A stretch of DNA of 42,643 nt from Candidatus Woesearchaeota archaeon (lineage in GTDB: Archaea > Nanobdellota > Nanobdellia > Woesearchaeales > GW2011-AR4). The stretch lies in the NCBI GenBank assembly GCA_016177615.1, contig JACOUX010000049.1:1-42643 (forward strand), given 5' to 3'. The notes under the pieces were generated by a model. The model saw only the letters and a list, made by a program, of their open reading frames with translations, had not been told where the DNA came from and ran no database searches. Below are positions 21,827-28,793 of this stretch, one piece after another. The stretch's first letter is position 1; the number at the start of each line of letters is the position of its first letter. The translations under genes and the position numbers were made by a program.

Positions 21827-22213
21827 TGCAGAAATATATCAAAGTTTTAAATTATTTGCACTTTCCTTTAAAACCTATATAAGTCAAAATACATATTCCA
21901 TCCCAGAAATCTTTATAAATTACTTTATGCACTATTAATAAATTAAGAAAAGATTAATTATGAGTTTTTTTGGCGAAAAACTCATCTAAAGCAGCTTTTT
22001 TGGCGAAAAGCAGCTTAAAATCGTTTTGTTTCGTGAATTCTAGTTTTTTAGTACGATAAAAACTATAAAACGCAATTAAATCAGCTTGTTGGCACAAACT
22101 AATTCTAAAGGGAAAAATATAGAAGAGCAATATAAGCATTTCTGTAATGGGAAGTTTATATTGTAAAATATATCATGAAAACCATAGGGCTAGGGGAAAG
22201 GGGGTAGATTAAA
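21827..22213. other. 387-base non-coding region full of hairpins before ftsZ
   Basis: A strong TATA box, CTTTATAAAT (21910-21919), points rightward but no gene begins near it. Downstream of it are the tandem hairpins at 21960-22016, a third at 22021-22071 (CGTTTT...AAAACG enclosing TAGTTTTT...AAAAACTA) and a weaker one at 22083-22100 with loop TGGC. The ftsZ TATA-like AGTTTATATTG (22153-22163) and Shine-Dalgarno AAAGGGGGTAG (22198-22208) close the region. A 61-codon frame on the minus strand here is low-complexity and probably not a gene. Confidence 0.6.
21960..22016 (+). repeat. Tandem hairpins with identical TTGGCG loops
   Basis: Hairpin 1: ATGAGTTTTT (21960-21969), loop TTGGCG, AAAAACTCAT (21976-21985), ten perfect pairs. 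Hairpin 2: AAGCAGCTTTT (21989-21999), loop TTGGCG, AAAAGCAGCTT (22006-22016), eleven positions with one A-A mismatch. They are three bases apart. The stems differ and the loop is the same. Confidence 0.8.
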
Positions 22214-23284
22214 ATGGATTTTTTGGTAGAGGGTGCACTAAGCCAGGCAAAGGACACAAACTTGGGTTTTGAAGTAGGACATGCAAATATAAAAGTCATA
22301 GGCGTAGGCGGATCCGGCAATAACATGGTCGGATGGCTCTATAAGAAGGGAGTAAAAGGCGCTGAAATAATCGCATGCAACACGGACAAGCAGCATCTTG
22401 GGATAATAGATGCTGACAAGAAGTTTCTCATTGGAAAAGGCGTAACAAGAGGGTTAGGGTGTGGCGGCTTTCCTGAGAGGGGATCAGAAGCAGCAAAAGA
22501 ATCCATTCCTGAACTAAAAGAAAGTGTAAAAGGCGCTGACATGGTCTTTGTATGTGCAGGGATGGGCGGCGGAACAGGAACAGGCGCTGCTCCTGTAGTT
22601 GCTAAGCTTGCAAAGGAAACAGGCTCAATTGTGATAGGCACAGTAACAATGCCATTCAAGATTGAAAGAGCAAGGGTTGACAAGGCAGAATTTGGATTGC
22701 ATCAATTAAGGCAGGTTTCTGATACAGTTATTGTGATTGATAATAATAGACTTGTTCAGATTGCTGGCAATTTGCCGATACAGCAGGCATTCGCTGTAGC
22801 AAACGAATTGGTTGCAACAATGATCAAGGGAATTGTCGAGACTATATCAGTCCCATCATTGGTAAATTTGGATTATGCTGATGTGAAGGCAATTATGCAG
22901 AATGGCGGAGTCGCGGTCATCGGAGTCGGCTCCAGCGACACCAACAACAGGGTAGAAGAAGCTGTCAAGGGTGCATTGGCCAATCCATTGCTTGAGGTTG
23001 ACTATCATGGCGCAACCGGCGCCTTGATTCATGTTGTAGGCGGGCCTGACATGACATTAGACGACATCAACAAGGTAGGCGAGATAGCGACAGAAAGCCT
23101 TGATGAAGACGCCAATGTAATCTGGGGCGCAAGAGTCTCTGAGGACATGAAAGGAAGAATTACTGTTATGACAATAATTACAGGCGTCAAGAGCCCATGG
23201 GTGCTTGGCAAAGTGGATTATAAGAAACCCTCGCAAGAGGCAGTTGCCACAAGCCAGGAGCTAGGAATTGAGCTTGTACAATAA
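22214..23284 (+). CDS. ftsZ: Cell division GTPase FtsZ
   Basis: FtsZ is the tubulin-like GTPase that builds the division ring. GTP-binding motifs are present: VGGSGNN (31-37), CNTDKQHL (55-62) and GGGTGTG (118-124). The T7 loop NLDYADVK (217-224) supplies the catalytic acidic residues D219 and D222. At 356 residues it covers the two core domains, but the C-terminal end is short (SQELGIELVQ) and lacks the long linker and conserved peptide that bind ZipA/SepF-type partners in bacteria. It starts after AAAGGGGGTAG. The 380-base leader region is rich in hairpins, and a 15-bp hairpin follows the stop. Confidence 0.96.
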   Translation: MDFLVEGALSQAKDTNLGFEVGHANIKVIGVGGSGNNMVGWLYKKGVKGAEIIACNTDKQHLGIIDADKKFLIGKGVTRGLGCGGFPERGSEAAKESIPELKESVKGADMVFVCAGMGGGTGTGAAPVVAKLAKETGSIVIGTVTMPFKIERARVDKAEFGLHQLRQVSDTVIVIDNNRLVQIAGNLPIQQAFAVANELVATMIKGIVETISVPSLVNLDYADVKAIMQNGGVAVIGVGSSDTNNRVEEAVKGALANPLLEVDYHGATGALIHVVGGPDMTLDDINKVGEIATESLDEDANVIWGARVSEDMKGRITVMTIITGVKSPWVLGKVDYKKPSQEAVATSQELGIELVQ

Positions 23285-23285
23285 A

Positions 23286-23318
23286 CAAAAAATTTCATCT
23301 TGGAGATGAAATTTTTTG
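23286..23318. terminator. 15-bp hairpin after ftsZ
   Basis: CAAAAAATTTCATCT (23286-23300), loop TGG, AGATGAAATTTTTTG (23304-23318): fifteen perfect pairs starting one base after the ftsZ stop, ending in a T-run. It probably marks the ftsZ 3' end, though hairpin terminators are not established as general in archaea. Confidence 0.55.
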
Positions 23319-23339
23319 GCAAAGTCACGATCACCCTTT

Positions 23340-23450
23340 AGTCTTTGTGGTGAGATTGTTTCTTTGCCTTCATTAAGAAAACCACCCCCAACGTTTTTAA
23401 CATGAAGGCAAGCGGTGGCTCGCAAGAGCCACATTTTTTTATTTTTTATG
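23340..23450 (+). ncRNA. Possible structured RNA between ftsZ and the GGR gene
   Basis: Two stable stems follow the ftsZ hairpin. TTGCCTTCAT (23364-23373) pairs with ATGAAGGCAA (23402-23411), with inner GAAAAC/GTTTTT pairing and an exposed C-rich loop near 23380-23392. GTGGCTC (23415-23421) pairs with GAGCCAC (23426-23432) under a GCAA tetraloop, followed by two T-runs. The layout (hairpin, exposed C-rich loop, terminator-like hairpin with T-run) resembles a small regulatory RNA. No homologous RNA family was recognised, and it could simply be a bidirectional terminator. Confidence 0.35.
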
Positions 23451-23467
23451 ATTTTATTCAAAGAAAC

Positions 23468-24553
23468 CTAAAAAGCGAACTTGGAGAACAGCAGGAATCT
23501 TGGCTCTTTGAGCAGCAGATTGGCCACCAACGGAATTGGAGTATCTCTATCGTATTTTTTCAGGATGTTCCTTACTTTTTCCTGGTCCATCAGGCTTAAT
23601 AGCCTGTCATAATCAGTGTCGGAAAATTTGTTCAAAGTGTTTCTTATCCTGAAGTGCAGAAGAAGCTCCCTTCCAGATTTACGCTTAAACTCTTTGCTGT
23701 AATCTTTTCCGTTGGCAATGCAGTCGCATAATGTCTGGGCTGCCTTAAGCGACGGGATAATTCCGCCGCCGGTAGTGGCTTTTGTTTGTGCGGCTGCGTC
23801 CCCAATCAGATAAATGTTGTTTTTTTGTATTGCCTTTTTTGGGTTGTAAACCGGTATCAAGCCGCTTTCCCAGCATAAAACCTCTTTTTTTCCAGTCCTG
23901 CTCTTGAGAAACCTGTTGAAATGCTCCTGCGCATTTTCAAAGCATCCTATTCCGAGCCTTACAGTATCCTCTGACTCGGGCACGCACCAGCCGAAGAAAT
24001 CAGGGAAATCCGACCCGAAGTATGTTTCAAATGAGCTTGTGTCCATTTTCAGCCTGACCTTTGCCTGCATTCCGATATAGTTTCTTGAGCCAGAGTCCAT
24101 GCCGGCTGCTTTAGCGACAGCAGAATAAGGGCCGTCTGCGCCGACAATCAAATCGGTTTTTATTTCCTTCACTTTATTCCTTTTTTGATCCTTGACCTTT
24201 ATTGAATTTCCATTTAACCCGACAAATTTATGGCTCAAAAATAATTTAGCGCCTTCATCCTGGGCCATACCAGCAACAAGCCTGTCAAACAAATCGCGCC
24301 ACATGACGATTTCATCAACATTTGCCTCTATCCTGTTGCTCTTGCTTACAACAATCACTTTGCTCAATCTTTTTGCTATTACCTCCTGCTTAAGCCTAAA
24401 GAATTTTTCAATAGAATGGGTTACAATGCCAGTGCACTGCACAGGAGAGCCGACTGTATTATGCTCTTCAAACAAAGCCACTTCCTTGCCGTTCCTTGCA
24501 AGCAAATAAGCAAGATAAGAGCCGGCAGGCCCTGCGCCTATTATTGATATCAT
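23468..24553 (-). CDS. Geranylgeranyl-reductase-family FAD protein
   Basis: A 361-residue flavoprotein of the GGR family, which in archaea saturates the isoprenoid chains of membrane lipids. The FAD loop IIGAGPAGSYLA is at 4-15, the family signature GSPVQCTGIV at about 36-45, IVGADGPYSAVAKAAG mid-protein, and the second FAD motif is LIGDAAAQTKATTGGGI. The C-terminal third is shorter than in larger digeranylgeranylglycerophospholipid reductases, which have about 390-450 residues, so the substrate might be lipid, quinone or a free prenyl chain. Its position 9 kb from the MEP genes gives a possible use for MEP-derived isoprenoids. It diverges from the gene at 24568. Confidence 0.85.
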   Translation of the reverse strand: MISIIGAGPAGSYLAYLLARNGKEVALFEEHNTVGSPVQCTGIVTHSIEKFFRLKQEVIAKRLSKVIVVSKSNRIEANVDEIVMWRDLFDRLVAGMAQDEGAKLFLSHKFVGLNGNSIKVKDQKRNKVKEIKTDLIVGADGPYSAVAKAAGMDSGSRNYIGMQAKVRLKMDTSSFETYFGSDFPDFFGWCVPESEDTVRLGIGCFENAQEHFNRFLKSRTGKKEVLCWESGLIPVYNPKKAIQKNNIYLIGDAAAQTKATTGGGIIPSLKAAQTLCDCIANGKDYSKEFKRKSGRELLLHFRIRNTLNKFSDTDYDRLLSLMDQEKVRNILKKYDRDTPIPLVANLLLKEPRFLLFSKFAF

Positions 24554-24567
24554 TTGAAGACTCTTTT

Positions 24568-25452
24568 ATGGAACTTGTCGATTTGTATATGCCGACTCAT
24601 GAATCTTTGTTGGAGAAAGAAGATCAGCTCGGCAGGACTGTGAAAAATTACCAGCACATTTCTAATGGAGAGTCAGAATTGGAGAAAGGGGTAAAAGGCT
24701 GGTTTAGTAGTAGAGATAAAAGAACAAGAGATTTTGTCGAAAGATTCGTGCGCAAAGAATTCAGAAATGGTTTGTACTGGCCAGTATCCAATATTATTAA
24801 AGCCCCTGAAAGGACTTTTAGAAGGAGAAAACATCCAAGAGCCAAGAGGTCACACATTAGAAATTACAGGCCAGAAACACCTTATAGAGTCGGAGCACAC
24901 TATCTCCTTTACCCTTCTCGACTTGGGTGCGTTGAACTGTTTCTAGGGTTCCGTGAAGAAGATGGAATAAACGGAGATATGCGTTGGATTCAAAAAAATG
25001 GTAGAGAATATCTTAAAGTCTCTTATGGAGATGAAATCCAGATTTATTTACCTCAAGGAAACAAATTTATTTTAGTAGATAGGCGCACATTGAAGCCATT
25101 GTCAAACTCCGGCATTCAAGCCATTGTAGATTACGAATCAAACCCAGCGTTAATACCTAGATATTCAAGAAAATTCTCCAATGAAGAGCCGCAAACAATG
25201 CCTAAAATCCCGTATCGGGAAATCGGCAGCCATCGCGCTCTGAGTCACGGCCGCTCTAGAAGGCAGTATATGAACTTAAATGAACAGCAGAATGCTGAAA
25301 TAGGATTTAGGAATAATGGGGAGCCAAGAAAAATATCTGGACAGGATAAGGCAAGAGTTTGGACCTACCACTCTCCAAAAGGAAATATCGGTAAGATTAA
25401 TCTTGCATATCAAGGAGAAATGAGGCCATGCGTGCCTAAGTCACCGGATTAG
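24568..25452 (+). CDS. Hypothetical basic protein
   Basis: A 294-residue protein I do not recognise. It starts MELVDLYMPTHESLLEKEDQ at ATG 24568, 14 bases beyond the start of the divergent GGR gene; a longer frame would run into that gene. It is Arg-rich (FRRRKHPRAKRSHIRNYRPE around 80-100), has a strand-rich centre (YLKVSYGDEIQIYLPQGNKF), and a C-terminal third of low complexity with Asn/Gln/Arg. No membrane segment. It might bind nucleic acid given its charge, but that is only a guess. Confidence 0.5.
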   Translation: MELVDLYMPTHESLLEKEDQLGRTVKNYQHISNGESELEKGVKGWFSSRDKRTRDFVERFVRKEFRNGLYWPVSNIIKAPERTFRRRKHPRAKRSHIRNYRPETPYRVGAHYLLYPSRLGCVELFLGFREEDGINGDMRWIQKNGREYLKVSYGDEIQIYLPQGNKFILVDRRTLKPLSNSGIQAIVDYESNPALIPRYSRKFSNEEPQTMPKIPYREIGSHRALSHGRSRRQYMNLNEQQNAEIGFRNNGEPRKISGQDKARVWTYHSPKGNIGKINLAYQGEMRPCVPKSPD

Positions 25453-25486
25453 ATTCCAATTTTGTTCTCACTGTTCAATAACGAAA

Positions 25487-25553
25487 CATTTATATACTAC
25501 CTGTTTTATCTTGCTACTATTGTATCTACTATATAATAATGAAATAATGGGGG
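25487..25553 (+). promoter_or_regulatory. Promoter and Shine-Dalgarno of the surface protein at 25560
   Basis: CATTTATATAC (25487-25497) is a good TATA box and GGGGG (25549-25553) is six bases before the ATG. The leader is about 45 bases. Confidence 0.5.
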
Positions 25554-25559
25554 ATTTTC

Positions 25560-27629
25560 ATGAAAGGCGCGGAAAGTATAACAAGGAAAGTCATGGCTTT
25601 TGCATCATTTTTTTTGCTTTTATTTGGGCTGTTCAGCGGATTCTCATATGCAGGAACAGGTTCTTCAGGATCTTCAAGCTCATTTTTTGACGTTTCTATT
25701 GACAGGGCAAGGCTTAATGGGCAGGTTATAGCCCAGTCCAGCACCAACCTGATAGCCGATTCAAATACGTTTAGCTTATTGGTTGACTTTACTTCTGTTG
25801 GCACTCTGGAAAACGCGCATGTCGAAGCAACCCTAAGAGGCCGCTCAACCGGCAGCACTGTTTCAGACTCAACCTCTACATTTAATCTTGGGCAAGGACA
25901 AAAATCAACAGCCGCTTTAACGCTGGCTTTGATTGACAGGCTTCAGAGGGAAAACGAATACGATCTGACAATTAGGATAATAGATGCAAAGGGGCATTCT
26001 GAGCAAAAGACATTTGGCCTTAGGACAAAGCAGAGGGCAATAAGCGGGAAACTTGATGTTTCAATCGACAGGGTTATAGTGAATGGTGCTGTGGTCGCAG
26101 CTTCAAGCAATAACTTCATAGACAAAAGCAATGATTTTGATGTTTTAGTAGAGATGACTGCACTGGAAACTCTTGAAAATGCGCGTGTTGAGGCAATTTT
26201 AAGGGACTTAAGCAGCGGAAATGTAGTTTCCGATTCAACTTCAAACTTTAACTTAGCACAGAATGCAAGAGCCGCAAGATTGCTTAGCCTTCATTTGATC
26301 GATAATATGAGGAAAAGCGACTCATTTGAGCTTACAATACGGATTGTTAATGCTGACGGGGACTCAATCCAGAAAACTTACGGGCTGAGAAATAAGGGCA
26401 CAGCAGCAGATACTCAGAGAAAGCTGGACATATCAATAAACAGCGTAGACTTTGAAAACAAGAACTTGGCGGAGAATGAAAATAACTTTGTTGTAATAAC
26501 AGAAAACAGGAAAAACTTCAGAGTTGGAGTTGGCCTGACATCGCTTGAAAATATTGAAAATGCCAGAGTCGATGCTGTTTTGATGTTCGAAAATGGAGAC
26601 GTGGTTGCGGACACAACAGGCATATTCAACATAAATGACGGCCAGAGCATACTGAAGGAGCTTGAGCTTCCAATAATCAGCAGGTTCGAGATAAACAGCT
26701 TCAGGCTTAAGGTCAAGGTAACTGATGCCGAAGGCGATTTTGAGGAAAAATTTTATGGCCTGAAAATAAGCACAAAGAAATTTCCTTTTGTTATAGGCAG
26801 CATCTCGTTAAGCAATAGCAATGTTGATGCTGGAAAGAATCTCGGCGTAAAGCTAAGCCTTGAAAACAGCGGCGTAGTTCCTCTCAACGGATTAAAAGCA
26901 ACAGTGAGCATTCCTGAGCTTGGCGCATCATCCTCAAAATTTATAGATGCAAAGAAAAAAAACATGGCCGATTTTACAGAAGAGTTCACGCTTAAAATAC
27001 CCGGCAGTGCCCAAACAGGATCTTATACAGTAAGGTCAGAAATATCGCCTCAGTTTGGAAGCGACATGGAAGTAAAGGAATTGCCTGTCTTTGTCACAGG
27101 AACAGATGACCAAAGCCAGATTAAAGCGGAGAAACTCATTGTCAATGCTCCTGTCTTGAGCCAGGACATGAGGAATGACGGCACAGAATCTGCATTCCAG
27201 CTAATCCTGAAGAATGAGGGAAGCGAAGCGAAAACATATACCTTGATGCTTGACGGCTCAGACTGGGCCAGCATAAGGCTTGCAGAATCAAATGTATTTA
27301 TAATCCAGCCGCAGGAATCAAAAACAATCACCATATATACAGCCTCAAAGCCCGGAATCAGGGGAGAGCATATTTTTATCGCCACAATCAAAAGCAATGA
27401 CAAAACATTAAGGCAGGTCGCTTTCAAGGGGAATGTTGCTGATGTCAAAAGCAGCGCATGGAGCATAAGCCTGAAAAACATTTTGATGCTTATTTTGATA
27501 GGTTCTGTTGCCATGCTGTTCGGAGCAGGCATCCTTATAGGACTAAGGCAGTATGCAAAAGAAGGCAATGGCTCAAAAAGGAATTCAAGTAATTCCGATG
27601 CAGCTGCAGAATCAAAGCCATATTATTAG
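25560..27629 (+). CDS. Membrane-anchored surface protein with three Ig-like repeats
   Basis: A 689-residue exported protein. A signal peptide (FASFFLLLFGLFSGFSYAG) leads into a Ser/Gly linker. Three related repeats of about 110-120 residues follow (roughly 42-155, 164-278 and 288-402), each starting like KLDVSIDRVIVNG, with a central TLENARVEAIL and ending DGDSIQKTYGLR. Two further beta domains follow, CARDB-like (about 405-505, NVDAGKNLGVKLSLENSG) and another with ILKNEGSEAKTYTLML. A single C-terminal membrane helix (ILMLILIGSVAMLFGAGILIGL, about 645-667) and a short cytoplasmic tail end the protein. Repeats 1 and 2 are closer to each other than to 3, which suggests successive duplication. 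Confidence 0.85.
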   Translation: MKGAESITRKVMAFASFFLLLFGLFSGFSYAGTGSSGSSSSFFDVSIDRARLNGQVIAQSSTNLIADSNTFSLLVDFTSVGTLENAHVEATLRGRSTGSTVSDSTSTFNLGQGQKSTAALTLALIDRLQRENEYDLTIRIIDAKGHSEQKTFGLRTKQRAISGKLDVSIDRVIVNGAVVAASSNNFIDKSNDFDVLVEMTALETLENARVEAILRDLSSGNVVSDSTSNFNLAQNARAARLLSLHLIDNMRKSDSFELTIRIVNADGDSIQKTYGLRNKGTAADTQRKLDISINSVDFENKNLAENENNFVVITENRKNFRVGVGLTSLENIENARVDAVLMFENGDVVADTTGIFNINDGQSILKELELPIISRFEINSFRLKVKVTDAEGDFEEKFYGLKISTKKFPFVIGSISLSNSNVDAGKNLGVKLSLENSGVVPLNGLKATVSIPELGASSSKFIDAKKKNMADFTEEFTLKIPGSAQTGSYTVRSEISPQFGSDMEVKELPVFVTGTDDQSQIKAEKLIVNAPVLSQDMRNDGTESAFQLILKNEGSEAKTYTLMLDGSDWASIRLAESNVFIIQPQESKTITIYTASKPGIRGEHIFIATIKSNDKTLRQVAFKGNVADVKSSAWSISLKNILMLILIGSVAMLFGAGILIGLRQYAKEGNGSKRNSSNSDAAAESKPYY

Positions 27630-27653
27630 GTCAAAAATACTGAAAAAAACAAG

Positions 27654-27822
27654 TGGGGACGCGAGGATTTGAACCCCGATTTCGGCTCTTTGCAATTCCT
27701 TACAAAAATCAGCCGGTATCGCCAAATTAATTTCATCGTCTTGCGACTCATCGCTCCAAACTGGAGCCGGCGATAATAGCCAGGATGTACGGACTATTGA
27801 AAATCCTTTATACGACGTCCCC
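27654..27822 (-). tRNA. tRNA-Trp (CCA) with three introns
   Basis: The ends are a clear tRNA: acceptor GGGGACG/CGTCCCC with discriminator A, and T arm CGGGG-TTCAAAT-CCTCG. At 169 bases it is 96 too long. Removing 25 bases from the D loop (about 27780-27804), 43 from the anticodon loop after CTCCAG (27718-27760) and about 28 from the variable region (27681-27708) leaves 73 bases. The result has D arm GTAT-AAAGG-CTATTAT, anticodon arm GCCGG-CTCCAGA-CCGGC and a five-base variable loop, which matches archaeal tRNA-Trp. Each insertion has its own pairing: AGGAT/ATCCT, GTC-GCAA-GAC, and TTTTTGTAA-GGAA-TTGCAAAGA. A TATA-like ATATTTAAATAAC lies upstream at 27851-27863. Exact splice sites are inferred. 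Confidence 0.75.
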
Positions 27823-27901
27823 AAAAAACATCGTGAAGAAATCTGCCTGTTATTTAAATATTTCCAATAAAAATTTAAACAAGCCCGCGGTTTCATATTT
27901 T

Positions 27902-28261
27902 ATGGGCATCAGGAAATTTATTAAGCCAAGCATAATGAAGCTATTAACCTTTATGATTATCTCGTTCTTTTACCTGTATATTGTAGCCGAGAGCATCTGC
28001 GCGGTTGGCTTTTTCTTCCAATTCTGCTATAAGGCATACGGATTTCCCTTCCCTTATCTGGTTACGGGAGATGTGGACAATTCTTCAGGGCACATAAAGA
28101 CATTTTTTCTGGGAAACCATTTCGCAAAATTCGGAAGCTTTATGCTGAACCCGATAACGGCAGCATTTGATGTTATCCTGATCTATCTGCTGTCATGCCT
28201 AGTTTCAACGCTGCTTAAGGGCATGAGAGATAGTATGAGGCTAAAAAGAAAAAATACCTGA
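27902..28261 (+). CDS. Small membrane protein, unknown
   Basis: A 119-residue protein with two hydrophobic helices: LLTFMIISFFYLYIVAESIC (about 13-32) and FDVILIYLLSCLVSTLL (about 88-105), separated by a loop with CYKAYGFPFPYLVTG, and a basic tail KRKNT. The YGFPFPYL motif is frequent in small two-helix proteins of DPANN genomes, without known function. I start at ATG 27902. The frame is open upstream but only through the tRNA-Trp promoter. It converges on the DUF192 gene, with one base between the stops. Confidence 0.65.
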   Translation: MGIRKFIKPSIMKLLTFMIISFFYLYIVAESICAVGFFFQFCYKAYGFPFPYLVTGDVDNSSGHIKTFFLGNHFAKFGSFMLNPITAAFDVILIYLLSCLVSTLLKGMRDSMRLKRKNT

Positions 28262-28262
28262 T

Positions 28263-28604
28263 TCAGAACTCAATTTTGTCGCCTAATCCTGTCCTGGACT
28301 TTTTGATGCAGCCGGCATGCAGCTCAATTGCGTACATGGCTTTTCTTCTTGAGCTGTAAAGCGCAAACGGCCTGAAGCTTTCTTTCTTATCGACAATAGC
28401 CTTATTTTTGTCGAGAAATAAAACATCAATTGGGTGAAAAACAAAAAACATGTGCAGGCTGATTAGCATCTCCCTGTCAAACCTGAAGATCAGCGCACGG
28501 TGCATTTTCCTGGAAAACATAAGCCCCATAAACTTTGGTAAAATGCCGTTGATTATTTCGGATTCGGCTGCAATTACACTTTTCTTAGACAGGTTTTTTA
28601 TCAT
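28263..28604 (-). CDS. DUF192 family protein
   Basis: A 113-residue member of DUF192 (PF02643): LPKFMGLMFSRKMHRALIFR at about 22-41, HMFFVFHPIDVLFLDKNKAIVD at about 51-72, and YAIELHAGCIKKSRTGLGDKIEF at the end. These match the family pattern GLMfR...m.F.v.fPIDVvFLD...V..........VLElpaGt....gi..GD.v. Most archaeal DUF192 proteins are of this size. Their function is unknown. No signal peptide is present, so it is probably cytoplasmic. Confidence 0.88.
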   Translation of the reverse strand: MIKNLSKKSVIAAESEIINGILPKFMGLMFSRKMHRALIFRFDREMLISLHMFFVFHPIDVLFLDKNKAIVDKKESFRPFALYSSRRKAMYAIELHAGCIKKSRTGLGDKIEF

Positions 28605-28793
28605 TTTTTTGCAATAACAACAAAAACTTTAAATATTAATTGATTTCAGAGTTTTTTTTTGGAAAGCTGGACGCATATGCAAATTAAATCCTGACATTAA
28701 TCAAAAGATTTAAATATAGGTTGTTAATTATTTGTTATTTGATTATTGTTTGATATTTGCCACGTATAATTAATCTGATAAAGAGGAGTGCTA

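Noticed and set aside
18055-22100. CRISPR array suggested by repeated palindromes
   Set aside because: The arms differ between copies, there are no regular spacers of uniform length between identical repeats, and no cas gene is in the window.
21954-22139. 61-codon minus-strand frame upstream of ftsZ
   Set aside because: Its sequence simply reads through the hairpins (FAKKAALDEFFAKK repeats) and is low complexity.
27718-27760. Box C/D guide RNA in the tRNA-Trp anticodon intron, as in haloarchaea
   Set aside because: The intron has GCGATGA and ACGATGA, which resemble C boxes, but no CTGA D box inside it. The only CTGA falls at the next exon-intron border. The two motifs flank a simple GTC-GCAA-GAC hairpin.
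27654-27822. tmRNA, because the ends are tRNA-like and the middle is long
   Set aside because: Only 169 bases, no tag-peptide frame, and a complete tRNA-Trp with D arm and anticodon arm can be built by removing three segments.
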